Below, one piece after another: positions 8,324-16,555 of a stretch of 37,418 bases of DNA (positions within the stretch are counted from its first letter, which is position 1; each line of letters begins with the position of its first letter). The DNA lies in NCBI GenBank assembly GCA_964448045.1, contig CAYUVF010000046.1:1-37418 (forward strand), given 5' to 3'. The stretch comes from CAYUVF01 sp964448045 (GTDB lineage: Bacteria; Bacteroidota; Rhodothermia; Rhodothermales; Salinibacteraceae). The notes under the pieces are model-generated. The model did no database searches and was not told the origin of the DNA. It worked only from the letters and a program-made list of their open reading frames with translations. The translations under genes were made by a program, and so were the position numbers.

Positions 8324-8914
8324 CTACTCGATCTTGCGGCGCACGGTGACTTGATCACTGCTCCGCGTGAACACGGGCGCGTCGATGTGCGAGCTGTAGC
8401 GGCTCATCATCCAGAGCTCGGGCAGCACCTCGGCGAAGAGCTCGCCGTCGTCAAAGAGGCGAACGACCGCGCTCTGCGACACGACGACGGCGACCGCGCC
8501 CGTTTCTTGCGTCATCGCGGCGGCAGCCATGTGGCGGCTGCCCAGACCCAGCGGCAGCTCCAGATCGTCCGAGCGAGCGTCGAGATAGCGGGCGGCGGAG
8601 ACGGCGACGCCCTCGTTGGAGATCGCGAACGCGCCATCGAGCTGCGCCAGCTCCTTCAGCGTCTCGCGGGTGTTGGCATCGGTGATCTTCTTGGCCGCGT
8701 TGTCGTGCTCGTACAGCGGATCGAGGATCATCGGGCGGGAGGCCTCCATTACGGCTTCGGCATCGCCCACCATGAAAATCGTCCCGATCTTGCGACCCTC
8801 GCGCCCCTCGCGCGCCAACTCCACGGCCAGCGTGAGCACCTGCTCCAGAATCGCCGTGTCGACCCCACGCCGATCCGAGCACAGCTCTTCCAGAATTTCA
8901 TCAGTCGTTTCCAT
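8324..8914 (-). CDS. Stand-alone DAC-domain diadenylate cyclase
   Basis: Protein of 196 residues with a DisA_N/DAC domain, which condenses two ATP into cyclic di-AMP. The family motif DGA is at residues 93-95 (LDGAFAISNEG) and GSRHMAAAAMT at 125-135, followed by AVAVVVSQS. The classical RHR triad reads RHM here, the last Arg being replaced. There are no membrane segments and no DisA helix-hairpin-helix region, so it is unlike membrane CdaA or DNA-scanning DisA and resembles soluble CdaS or archaeal-type DacZ in architecture. GGAGG sits four bases upstream of the ATG, which supports the start. No c-di-AMP phosphodiesterase or receptor is visible nearby. Confidence 0.85.
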   Translation of the reverse strand: METTDEILEELCSDRRGVDTAILEQVLTLAVELAREGREGRKIGTIFMVGDAEAVMEASRPMILDPLYEHDNAAKKITDANTRETLKELAQLDGAFAISNEGVAVSAARYLDARSDDLELPLGLGSRHMAAAAMTQETGAVAVVVSQSAVVRLFDDGELFAEVLPELWMMSRYSSHIDAPVFTRSSDQVTVRRKIE

Positions 8915-9054
8915 CGCGCCTCCAGTTGCCGTCCGCTAACTTCCATGGGGCATACCTCGACGTTTAGCCCAATGTTCTTTCGCAGTTACATTCGCTGCGT
9001 GCCAGAAACTGTCCTCGTCGTTACGTTTTAGGGTGCCCCGTCTTCGACCCACGA

Positions 9055-10131
9055 ATGCTGGATTCCATGCGCCGCTACCTGTTCATCGCCGTTGCCGTAT
9101 TGCTCAGCTGGATCGGATGTCCAACTGAGGCCTCGGCCCAAACTGCGGCCGATGTGCGGCTCGGCACCGAGGTGAAGACGCCTGCGGCATACGGCTTCGA
9201 CCCGGAGGCGCTCGTCCGCGCCATCACCCACGCCGAGGAGCTGGCACCGCTCAACAGTCTGCTCATCGCCCGCCACGATTCACTCGTCGTCGAGCGGTAC
9301 TTTCGCGACCTCGACGCGGGAGAGCAGACGAATCTGAAATCTGCCTCCAAAAGCATCCTCTCGGCGCTGGTGGGCATCGCGCTGGAGGAAGGGCATCTGG
9401 ACAACCTCGATCAGCCCATCGCGCCGTTCTTCCCCGAGATCCTGTCCGATGCGCCGCCGCAGAAGCAACAGATCACCCTCCGCGATCTACTCACGATGCG
9501 CGCCGGGCTGGAGTCGACCAGCTTCGGAAACTATGGCGCGTGGGTGACGAGCGACAACTGGGTGCGCGACGCGCTGACGCGTCCGCTGGTCCGCCCGCCC
9601 GGAACGGATATGATATACAGCACGGGCGCGTCGCACCTCGTCTCGGCGATCCTGACGAAGGCGACGGGCATGCCCACGAAGGCGTATGCGCAGTCGCGCC
9701 TGTTTGAGCCGCTGGGCATCCGTCCACCGAGCTGGCAGCGCGACCCGCAGGGCATCTACTTTGGCGGCAACAACATGGCGCTCACGCCGCGAGCGATGCT
9801 CAAGATCGGCCAGCTCTACCTGAACGATGGGCGCTACCGCGGCCGGCAGATTCTTCCCGAAGGCTGGGCGCACGCGTCGACGCGCCGCTACGTGCTCGAC
9901 ACGTTCCGCGGCTTCACGTATGGTTACTTCTGGTGGATCGACACCTTCGATGGGGTGCGCACGCACTTCGCATGGGGCTACGGCGGGCAGTACATTTACG
10001 TGGTGCCGGGCTTCGACCTGGTCGTCGTCTGCACCTCGTCGCTCACCAACCGTCCCGACGGCATCGGCGACCACAACGAACGCATCCATCGCCTGCTCGC
10101 CGAGTATATTCTCCCCGCCGTGCACCGCTGA
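9055..10131 (+). CDS. Secreted serine hydrolase of the class C beta-lactamase/DD-peptidase family
   Basis: Protein of 358 residues with a signal peptide (RRYLFIAVAVLLSW, probable cleavage after EASA at about residue 28). The S12-type SxxK is SASK, Ser96 to Lys99. A Tyr motif YST is at 188-190, where class C enzymes usually have YxN, and GYGGQ near 308-312 takes the place of KTG. The PEGW and YGYFWW segments are typical of the wider esterase/6-aminohexanoate-hydrolase subgroup. It is therefore more likely an esterase or amidase than a true beta-lactamase. A second in-frame ATG at 9067 would give a cleaner signal peptide start (MRRYLF). Confidence 0.87.
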   Translation: MLDSMRRYLFIAVAVLLSWIGCPTEASAQTAADVRLGTEVKTPAAYGFDPEALVRAITHAEELAPLNSLLIARHDSLVVERYFRDLDAGEQTNLKSASKSILSALVGIALEEGHLDNLDQPIAPFFPEILSDAPPQKQQITLRDLLTMRAGLESTSFGNYGAWVTSDNWVRDALTRPLVRPPGTDMIYSTGASHLVSAILTKATGMPTKAYAQSRLFEPLGIRPPSWQRDPQGIYFGGNNMALTPRAMLKIGQLYLNDGRYRGRQILPEGWAHASTRRYVLDTFRGFTYGYFWWIDTFDGVRTHFAWGYGGQYIYVVPGFDLVVVCTSSLTNRPDGIGDHNERIHRLLAEYILPAVHR

Positions 10132-10182
10132 CGCTTCGGCACGTTCCTTTCGACGGTTCTCCGATTAACCCGATTGCTCCCC

Positions 10183-10614
10183 ATGAACGAGCACGCTCCC
10201 AACTGGCTCCGCGAGATCGACCACACGGGCGACATTGGCATCGAGGTGCGTGCCGATACGCTCAGCGAACTGTTCGAGCGCGCCGCGTGGGGCCTGTTCA
10301 GCGTACTGACTGACCCTGGGACCGTGCGCGACCGCACCGCCCGCGCCGTCACCGTCGAGGCCGACGACCGCGAGTCGCTGATGGTGCGCTGGCTCTCGGA
10401 GCTCAACTTTCTCCACGTCACGCAGCACGTCCTCTTCCGCCGCTTCGCCATCGATGAACTGACGGACACCCACCTCGCCGCCACCGCCTGGGGGGAAGCC
10501 ATCGACCCCGACCGCCATCCCGTCTACACCGAGATCAAGGCCGTCACGTACCATCAGCTCGACATCGAAGAAATGGACGATGGCTGGCACGTGCAGATCA
10601 TCTTCGACATGTGA
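10183..10614 (+). CDS. Archease, RtcB ligase cofactor protein
   Basis: Small acidic protein of 143 residues. It begins with the archease hallmark REIDHTGDIGIEVRA, which contains the conserved Asp17 of the family's metal site. The internal LMVRWLSELNFLH and the C-terminal YHQLDIEEMDDGWHVQIIFDM are also typical. Archease accelerates guanylylation of RtcB and broadens its NTP use. The rtcB gene follows 134 bases downstream on the same strand, which supports a working pair. The ATG at 10183 is preferred over a TTG three codons upstream. It appears intact. Confidence 0.9.
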   Translation: MNEHAPNWLREIDHTGDIGIEVRADTLSELFERAAWGLFSVLTDPGTVRDRTARAVTVEADDRESLMVRWLSELNFLHVTQHVLFRRFAIDELTDTHLAATAWGEAIDPDRHPVYTEIKAVTYHQLDIEEMDDGWHVQIIFDM

Positions 10615-10748
10615 TCGGTCGCACGAAAACCGTAAAAATGTGTCGACGGCAGCGCGAATCGGCGCGTCTTCCGTGAATCATTCAGCCCCGGTTCGTCTGT
10701 TGTGGTAGTAGAGTGAGGCTAATCTCTTTCGCTCAACCGCGTGCCGCC

Positions 10749-12191
10749 ATGCCCGACTATGAACTGAACAAGATCTCGGACTATCTTTGGGAAATGCCCA
10801 GGCAGGGCGGCATGCGCGTGCCAGCGCGCCTCTACGCCAGCGAGCCGATGCTGAAGGAGATCCTGTCGGACGATGCGCCGCAGCAGGCCGCTAACGTCGC
10901 CCACATGCCGGGCATCGTGAAGGCGTCGATGGCGATGCCGGATATCCACTGGGGCTACGGCTTTCCCATCGGCGGCGTGGCCGCGTTCGACACCGACGAC
11001 GGCGTAATCTCGCCCGGCGGCGTCGGCTACGATATCAACTGCGGCGTCCGGCTGATGGCGTCGGCGCTGACTCGCGACGAGGTGGAGCCCCATGCCGAGC
11101 GGCTCGTCGACGAGCTTTTCCGCCGCGTGCCCACGGGCGTCGGCTCCTCCGGGGCGATGCGCGTGTCGCAGCAGGAGCTCCGGCAGGTGCTCACGAAAGG
11201 CGCCGCGTGGATCGCCGAGCAAGGCATGAGTGCGCACGACGACCTGACCTTCGTTGAGGAAAACGGCCGCATCGACGGCGCCGACCCCAACGCTGTCTCC
11301 AATCGCGCCCTCGAACGCGGCACCGACCAAATCGGCACGCTCGGCTCGGGCAACCACTTCCTGGAGTTCGGCTACGTGGCCGAGGTGTACAACGACCACG
11401 CTGCTCGCGCCATGGGCCTGCGCGAAGATCAGGTGACGGTGATCATCCACTCCGGCTCGCGCGGCTTCGGCTATCAGGTCTGCGACGACGCGCTCTCGAA
11501 GATGGGATCGGCGATGAACAAGTACGGCATCGACCTGCCCGACCGCCAGCTCGCCTGCGCGCCGATTGATTCTCCAGAAGGCCAGCAGTACCTCCGCGGC
11601 ATGCACTGCGCCATCAACTACGCGTTTGCCAACCGGCAGGCCATGGCGCACAACACGCGCCTCGCCTTCGAACGCGCGCTCGACGCGAGCCCGCGCGACG
11701 TAGGACTGGAAACGGTCTATGAGGTCGCGCACAACATCGCCAAGTTCGAGACGCATCAAGTAGACGGCCGCGAGCAGGAGCTGTGCGTCCACCGCAAGGG
11801 CGCCACGCGGGCCTTCCCGGCGGGCCATCCCGAAGTGCCCGAAGCGTATCAATCCGTCGGCCAGCCCGTGCTCATTCCGGGCGACATGGGCCGCTACTCG
11901 TACGTACTCGTGGGCACAGATCGGGCGATGGACGAAACGTTCGGTAGCACCTGCCACGGCGCCGGACGCAGCATGAGCCGCCGCCAGGCCCGCAAGACCG
12001 CCGGCAACCGCAACATCACCGCCGAACTCGCCAACGAGGGCATCATCGTCCGCGGCGAGAGCAGCCGCACCGTACGCGAGGAAATCTCCGAGGCTTACAA
12101 AGACGTGGCCGACGTAGTCGACGCCGTCGAAGGCGCCGGCATCTCGAAAAAAGTCGCGCAGCTCCGCCCCCTGGGCTGCATCAAAGGCTGA
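10749..12191 (+). CDS. rtcB: tRNA-splicing/RNA-repair ligase RtcB
   Basis: GTP-dependent 3'-phosphate/2',3'-cyclic-phosphate RNA ligase of 480 residues, the archaeal-type length. Metal and nucleotide residues are in place: the YDINCGVRL loop with Cys98, the GSGNHFLEFG loop, HSGSRGFGYQV, and the guanylylated His403 in TCHGAGRSMSR. The usual long N-terminal PDIHWGYGFPIGG is present. The preferred ATG at 10749 gives MPDYELNKISDYLWEMP; an upstream in-frame ATG at 10713 adds 12 residues of doubtful value. The archease gene precedes it. Bacterial RtcB is associated with RNA repair after stress or toxin cleavage; no rtcA or rtcR regulator is seen here. Confidence 0.96.
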   Translation: MPDYELNKISDYLWEMPRQGGMRVPARLYASEPMLKEILSDDAPQQAANVAHMPGIVKASMAMPDIHWGYGFPIGGVAAFDTDDGVISPGGVGYDINCGVRLMASALTRDEVEPHAERLVDELFRRVPTGVGSSGAMRVSQQELRQVLTKGAAWIAEQGMSAHDDLTFVEENGRIDGADPNAVSNRALERGTDQIGTLGSGNHFLEFGYVAEVYNDHAARAMGLREDQVTVIIHSGSRGFGYQVCDDALSKMGSAMNKYGIDLPDRQLACAPIDSPEGQQYLRGMHCAINYAFANRQAMAHNTRLAFERALDASPRDVGLETVYEVAHNIAKFETHQVDGREQELCVHRKGATRAFPAGHPEVPEAYQSVGQPVLIPGDMGRYSYVLVGTDRAMDETFGSTCHGAGRSMSRRQARKTAGNRNITAELANEGIIVRGESSRTVREEISEAYKDVADVVDAVEGAGISKKVAQLRPLGCIKG

Positions 12192-12215
12192 AGGGAACGG
12201 CGACCGGCGCAGGGC

Positions 12216-12259
12216 GATTTCCGAATTCGACATTCAACCATTCGACATCCGACATTCCC
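12216..12259. repeat. Degenerate heptamer repeat abutting the ldh start codon
   Basis: Six in-phase 7-base units, such as GACATCC and GACATTC, run up to two bases before the ldh ATG at 12260. The consensus resembles GAnATTC. There is no Shine-Dalgarno sequence inside the tract, so the ldh leader consists largely of repeat. Confidence 0.65.
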
Positions 12260-13213
12260 ATGATTCAGCGTCGCAAAGTAGGCATCGTCGGCACCGGTAA
12301 CGTCGGGGCCGCCGCGGCCTACGCCATCTTCAACCAGAGCCTCGCCAGCGAAATCGTCCTGGTCGACAAAGACCACCGCCGCGCCGAGGGCGAGGCGATG
12401 GACCTGATGCACGGGCAGATCCTCGTCAGCCGGATGACTGTGCAGGCAGGTGACTACAGCGAGCTGGCCGATGCGCAGGTCATTGTCATCTCCGCCGGGG
12501 CCGGGCAGAAGTCGCCGGATGAGACGCGGCTCGACCTGCTCCAGCGCAATGCCGACATCTTCCGCAACATCATCAGCGAACTGGATGCGCATGCGCCCGG
12601 AGCGATCCTGCTTGTGGCGACCAACCCGGTGGATGTGCTGACGTACATCTCACAGGAACTCAGCGACCGGCCTGCGCACCGCATCATTGGAACGGGCACG
12701 CTGCTCGATACGGCGCGCTTTCGGGCGCTCTTGGGCCAGCACTACGGCGTCGATCCGCGCTCGGTGCACGCCTACATTCTGGGCGAGCACGGCGACTCCG
12801 AGGTGCCCATCTGGAGCAACGCCACCATCGGCGGCCAGCCCATCCTTAATGAAACGGTGCTGGGCCAGCCGTTCGACCACGAGGTGATGAACGGTATCTT
12901 CGAGCAGGCCCGCGACGCGGCGTACGAGATCATCGACCGCAAGGGCCACACGGACACGGCCATCGGCGTAGTCATCGCCCGGCTCGTGCGGACGATCCTG
13001 AGCGATCAGAAGAGCGTGCTGCCGATCAGTACCCAACCCGATGGCGCCTACGGCCTCGTGGACGATGTCTGCCTGAGCACGCCGTGCGTAGTGGGCATCG
13101 AAGGCGTCGAAGACCACGTCACGCCCGCGCTTTCCGACGACGAGTTGGAAGGACTAAAAGCGTCTGCTGAAATGCTCAAACAGAGCCGCGAAGGGCTGAC
13201 GATTGCAGATTGA
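12260..13213 (+). CDS. ldh: L-lactate dehydrogenase
   Basis: NAD-dependent enzyme of 317 residues of the LDH/MDH superfamily, interconverting pyruvate and lactate. The Rossmann motif is VGIVGTGNVGAAAA. The substrate-discriminating position is Gln83 in AGAGQKSPDETRLDL; lactate dehydrogenases have Gln there and malate dehydrogenases Arg. ATNPVDVLTY and the catalytic His177 in GEHGDSEVP are intact. It starts right after a heptamer tract, and its last four codons lie in another heptamer tract shared with the convergent ispG end. In an otherwise aerobic-looking gene set it suggests some fermentative or lactate-using capacity. Confidence 0.93.
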   Translation: MIQRRKVGIVGTGNVGAAAAYAIFNQSLASEIVLVDKDHRRAEGEAMDLMHGQILVSRMTVQAGDYSELADAQVIVISAGAGQKSPDETRLDLLQRNADIFRNIISELDAHAPGAILLVATNPVDVLTYISQELSDRPAHRIIGTGTLLDTARFRALLGQHYGVDPRSVHAYILGEHGDSEVPIWSNATIGGQPILNETVLGQPFDHEVMNGIFEQARDAAYEIIDRKGHTDTAIGVVIARLVRTILSDQKSVLPISTQPDGAYGLVDDVCLSTPCVVGIEGVEDHVTPALSDDELEGLKASAEMLKQSREGLTIAD

Positions 13214-13270
13214 TGATTGCAAATTGTTAATTTTAAATTTGCAATTTGCACTCCACAATCATCAATCACC
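13201..13270. repeat. AT-rich heptamer tract with nested palindromes between ldh and ispG
   Basis: Ten consecutive in-phase heptamers include GATTGCA twice and AATTTGC twice. The tract is strongly AT-rich in a GC-rich chromosome. It folds as nested inverted repeats: outer arms of 12 bases (13208-13219 and 13256-13267, perfect) and an inner stem ATTGCAAAT/ATTTGCAAT (13216-13224 and 13237-13245). Both convergent genes end inside it, ldh at 13213 and ispG at 13266, so it could act as a bidirectional terminator. Confidence 0.75.
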
Positions 13271-14426
13271 CGGTCGGCAGCTCCGGCTTTTTGACGTTGG
13301 CGGAGCCGTCGCCAGTGGCTTTGGAGGCGCCGTCGCTGGCAACGTCGGCCGCGTCGTCGCCCTCGTCCCATTCCTCGATGGCCTGCAGCACAGCGTCGAC
13401 GATCTCGTCTTCCTCAACGGTGCCCACAACCTCACCGCGCTTGAAGAGATGCGCCCGCCCACGGCCGAGCGACACGCCCAGATCCGCGCCGGAGGCTTCG
13501 CCCGGGCCGTTCACGGCGCAGCCCATGAGCGCCACATTCAGGTCCTTGTCGAAGTTGCGCTCGGCCACCGCCGCCTCGACTTCTTCCACGATGGTAAACA
13601 GATCACCCACCAGCCGGCCGCACGTGGGACAGGCAATGATGTTGACGCCGGGCCGGCCGACGCCGAGCGCCTTCAGGATCTTGTGCCCCACCTTCACCTC
13701 TTCGACGGGATCGGCGGCGAGCGAGACGCGGATTGTGTCCCCGATGCCATCGGCCAGCAGCGCGCCGATGCCGATGGAACTCTTGATCGTGCCTGATTGC
13801 AGCGAGCCGCTCTCCGTCACGCCCAGATGCAGCGGGTAGTCCGTCGCCTCGGCCACCAGCCGGTACGACTGGATCATCTTGTACGGGTCGGAGTGCTTCA
13901 CGGAGATCACGACGTCCTCGAAGCCGTGGGTCTCACAGATCTCGACGTGGCGCATCGCGCTCTCCAGCATGGCCTCCGGCTTCGGATAACCGTGCTTCTC
14001 CATGATGTCGTCTTCCAGTGAACCGGAGTTGACGCCGATGCGGATGGGGATGCCCGCATCCTTCGCGGCGAGCAGCACCTCGCGCTCCCACTCGGGCTTG
14101 CCGATGTTGCCGGGGTTGATGCGCACCTTGTCGATACCCGCCTCGATGGCCTGCAGCGCGTACTGGTAGTTAAAGTGAATGTCAGCCACGATGGGCACCG
14201 AGGCGCCCTGCACGATGTCGGCCAGCGCGTCGGCGTCTTCGGGGCGGGGAACGGCGACGCGCACGATGTCGGCCCCGGCCTCGGCGAGGCGCTCGATCTC
14301 GGCGAGGCAGGTGTCCACCTCGTGCGTCTTGGAGACGGTCATAGACTGGACGGAGATCGGGGCGCCGCCCCCAATCTGAACATCTCCAACGTGAACGGCG
14401 CGCGTGTCGCGGCGAGGTCGGTCCAT
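13266..14426 (-). CDS. ispG: 4-hydroxy-3-methylbut-2-enyl diphosphate synthase (flavodoxin/ferredoxin)
   Basis: IspG/GcpE, the penultimate enzyme of the MEP isoprenoid pathway, 386 residues. The N-terminal TIM-barrel part shows PISVQSMTVSKTHEVDT, GADIVRVAVP, DIHFNYQYAL and KVRINPGNIG. The C-terminal [4Fe-4S] site is seen as ACPTCGR and LMGCAVNGPGE. The last roughly 30 residues are an Asp/Ala/Ser/Gly-rich tail beyond the normal domain (from WDEGDDAADV), which looks disordered. ispE of the same pathway lies about 10 kb away in the window. The 132-bp gap towards the rhomboid gene holds no feature I can name. Confidence 0.96.
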   Translation of the reverse strand: MDRPRRDTRAVHVGDVQIGGGAPISVQSMTVSKTHEVDTCLAEIERLAEAGADIVRVAVPRPEDADALADIVQGASVPIVADIHFNYQYALQAIEAGIDKVRINPGNIGKPEWEREVLLAAKDAGIPIRIGVNSGSLEDDIMEKHGYPKPEAMLESAMRHVEICETHGFEDVVISVKHSDPYKMIQSYRLVAEATDYPLHLGVTESGSLQSGTIKSSIGIGALLADGIGDTIRVSLAADPVEEVKVGHKILKALGVGRPGVNIIACPTCGRLVGDLFTIVEEVEAAVAERNFDKDLNVALMGCAVNGPGEASGADLGVSLGRGRAHLFKRGEVVGTVEEDEIVDAVLQAIEEWDEGDDAADVASDGASKATGDGSANVKKPELPTG

Positions 14427-14558
14427 AATTCGCTACAGGATGGGTCGATGATCGGGATCAGCGCCTATACGGTGGCCGCGGCGAAAGGCTCCATCAGGGC
14501 CTCGCAGCGCGGCGCATCCGCCCAGATCAAACAGGATTGTTCCCTTTAGGCACCGCCA

Positions 14559-15467
14559 TCACGGCTCCTGACTGGCCTCGTGCAGGATGCGCTTCTCCTC
14601 ATCGGTGAGCGCGTCGTAGCCCTGCTCGCTGATCTTGTCGAGGATGCGGTCGATCTCCTCCTCGGCCGCGCGTGAGCGGCGCCCCGTCGAGGTTGAGGCC
14701 GACCGGCTCGGGGAGCTGCTCGGCGTCGGCTCGGAGCTGCCACTCAGCCACTCTTCGAGCCGATCGATCCACCCCTTCTTTTTCTTGCGTGTGCGCCCGC
14801 CAAAGAATACCTGCGCCCACGAAGTCACATCGACGCCCGTGTTTTCCGACTTGGCAAAGAGGAAGCCGCCCAGCGCGCCGCCCCAGTGCGCCGTCACCGA
14901 GCTAAAGCTGCCCGAGAGCGCCAGCACGAAATCGAGCACGAGGAAGGCGATGACCAGATACAGCAGCTTCCACGTGCCGAGGATGAACAGGCGGATCTTC
15001 TTGTACGGATACAGGATGGCGACGGCCATCAGCAGGCCCACAACCGCCGCCGAGGCGCCGTGCACGACGCCGCCAAAGAGGCCGAGGCCAGGGAAAAGAT
15101 TCGACAGGATCACCGTCAGCAATCCGCCCGCGACGCCCCCGATGATGTAGAGGGCAAGCATGCGATCGGAGCCGTGCATCTCCTCGTACTCGCCGCCGAT
15201 CCAGTAGAGCCACAGCATGTTGAACGCGATGTGGATCAACCCGCCCAATCCGCTGCTCAGATGCAGGAAATTGTACGTGATGAGCTGCCACGGCTGGAGC
15301 AGGATGCCCGGCAGATCGGGATTGAGCGCGAGATGCGCCCAGACGAACGCGTTGACCGGCTCGATGTAGCGCAGGAACTGCCACAGCAGATACACCACCA
15401 CGTTGATGGTCAGCAGCGTGCGCAGCGCCTTCGGCTGCCGGTTGTACCAGGAGGTAAACTCATTCAC
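14559..15467 (-). CDS. Rhomboid-family intramembrane serine protease with C-terminal tail
   Basis: Membrane protein of 302 residues with about six transmembrane segments. The catalytic serine motif GASA lies in VVHGASAAVVGLL and the partner histidine in TAHWGGALGG; the HIAFNMLWLYWIGGEYEE segment is typical of the family. After the last helix comes a cytoplasmic tail of about 90 residues, basic then Ser/Pro-rich, then a helical acidic stretch (EEEIDRILDKISEQGYDAL), a pattern common in Bacteroidota rhomboids. The GTG at 15467 is chosen because GGAGGA lies eight bases upstream. A longer frame has no such support. The substrate is unknown. Confidence 0.9.
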   Translation of the reverse strand: MNEFTSWYNRQPKALRTLLTINVVVYLLWQFLRYIEPVNAFVWAHLALNPDLPGILLQPWQLITYNFLHLSSGLGGLIHIAFNMLWLYWIGGEYEEMHGSDRMLALYIIGGVAGGLLTVILSNLFPGLGLFGGVVHGASAAVVGLLMAVAILYPYKKIRLFILGTWKLLYLVIAFLVLDFVLALSGSFSSVTAHWGGALGGFLFAKSENTGVDVTSWAQVFFGGRTRKKKKGWIDRLEEWLSGSSEPTPSSSPSRSASTSTGRRSRAAEEEIDRILDKISEQGYDALTDEEKRILHEASQEP

Positions 15468-15569
15468 GGTTGGTTCCTCCGATTGTGCCCAACTCAAAAC
15501 GCCAGCCGCCCGCAACCGAGCGCCGGACTGGTTTTAGTACCCAAAACGACGAGGAAGGTTTTTCGCCCC

Positions 15570-15597
15570 CACTCGCCATTCCCCACTCGCCATTCAC
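15570..15597. repeat. Heptamer repeat at the end of the second rhomboid gene
   Basis: Four in-phase heptamers: CACTCGC, CATTCCC, CACTCGC, CATTCAC. The stop codon of the gene at 15594-16289 falls in the last unit. Same period and placement as the tracts at 2161, 13201 and 22169. Confidence 0.65.
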
Positions 15598-16289
15598 CAG
15601 CGCATCGTCTGCTGCGGCTTGGCCGGCAGCTTGCCGCGCCAGTACTGGATCATCAGGAAGCCGAAGACCATGCCGCCGAGATGGGCGAAGTTCGCCACCC
15701 CCGCCTGCGTTCCCGAAATGCCCGACCATAGCTCAATCACGCCCAGCCCGATGACCAGCCACTTCGCCTTAATCGGAAACAGGAAGTACAGATAGATCGG
15801 CTGATTCGGAAACATCATCCCGAAGGCCAGCAGCACACCAAAGACGCCACCCGAGGCGCCCACGGTGGGCACGGCCTGGCTGATGAAGAACAGATGGGTG
15901 ATGGCTGCGCCAATCACGCAGATAAAATAGAACACGGCGAAGCGTTGCGACCCCCAGCGATTCTCGATCTGTACGCCAAACATCCACAGGGCGAACATAT
16001 TGAACAGGATGTGCCCAAAGCTGCCGTGCAGGAAGGCGTATGTCACCAACTGCCATGGCCAAAAGCCCGGAATCTGCGAGTACGTTCCGTAAATCGTGTA
16101 GCCCACATCCGGCGCCCCAATCGGGTAGAGCGCCATCAGGTTCAGGAACCGGGCCAGCAGCTCTGTTTGCGTCGCCTGTGCCACGAACTGCGCGATAAAG
16201 ATCAGCCCATTGATGATGAGCAGATTCTTAATGACCGGCGGAAAAACCGAAAACTGCGTGGGTGGGCGGTAATACGTCTGTCGACTCAT
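15594..16289 (-). CDS. Rhomboid-family intramembrane serine protease
   Basis: Compact rhomboid of 231 residues with about six transmembrane segments. The catalytic serine is in TVGASGGVFGVL and the histidine in NFAHLGGMVFG. The conserved HGSFGHILFNMFALWMFG segment supplies the family His/Asn contacts. It lacks the long tail of its neighbour. The ATG at 16289 gives MSRQTYYRPPTQ; the frame continues 13 residues upstream with low-complexity Arg. It lies 126 bp upstream of the second rhomboid on the same strand, so the two are probably co-transcribed paralogues. Confidence 0.92.
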   Translation of the reverse strand: MSRQTYYRPPTQFSVFPPVIKNLLIINGLIFIAQFVAQATQTELLARFLNLMALYPIGAPDVGYTIYGTYSQIPGFWPWQLVTYAFLHGSFGHILFNMFALWMFGVQIENRWGSQRFAVFYFICVIGAAITHLFFISQAVPTVGASGGVFGVLLAFGMMFPNQPIYLYFLFPIKAKWLVIGLGVIELWSGISGTQAGVANFAHLGGMVFGFLMIQYWRGKLPAKPQQTMRW

Positions 16290-16555
16290 ACAGGGGTCGG
16301 AACGGATGAAACGAGACCGGTGCCGCAATCGGGCGGCTGGGGCGGCGCACTACAAAAAGCCGAATACCCCAAACATTGAAGCGGCGCAGATGATTCTGCG
16401 GAGGCCCGCTTCGTCGGCAATTGATCCCGATCTCGTGACATTCCTCAGCGGATGGCCGCCTCTGATCCCGCCTCGACCGGTCGCGCATCATTTTTGCAGG
16501 GATGATGGGCGGCGCCTGCATCCGTTTGGACGGGCGCTCCTTTGTGCCCTGATCG

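Noticed and set aside
9055..10131. Antibiotic-resistance beta-lactamase
   Set aside because: The SxxK is present, but YxN and KTG are replaced by YST and GYGGQ-type sequences, as in esterase-like family members.
10719..12233. 504-codon open frame on the minus strand
   Set aside because: Shadow of rtcB; the plus-strand protein is unambiguous.
12260..13213. Malate dehydrogenase
   Set aside because: The discriminating residue is Gln83 (lactate type) rather than Arg.
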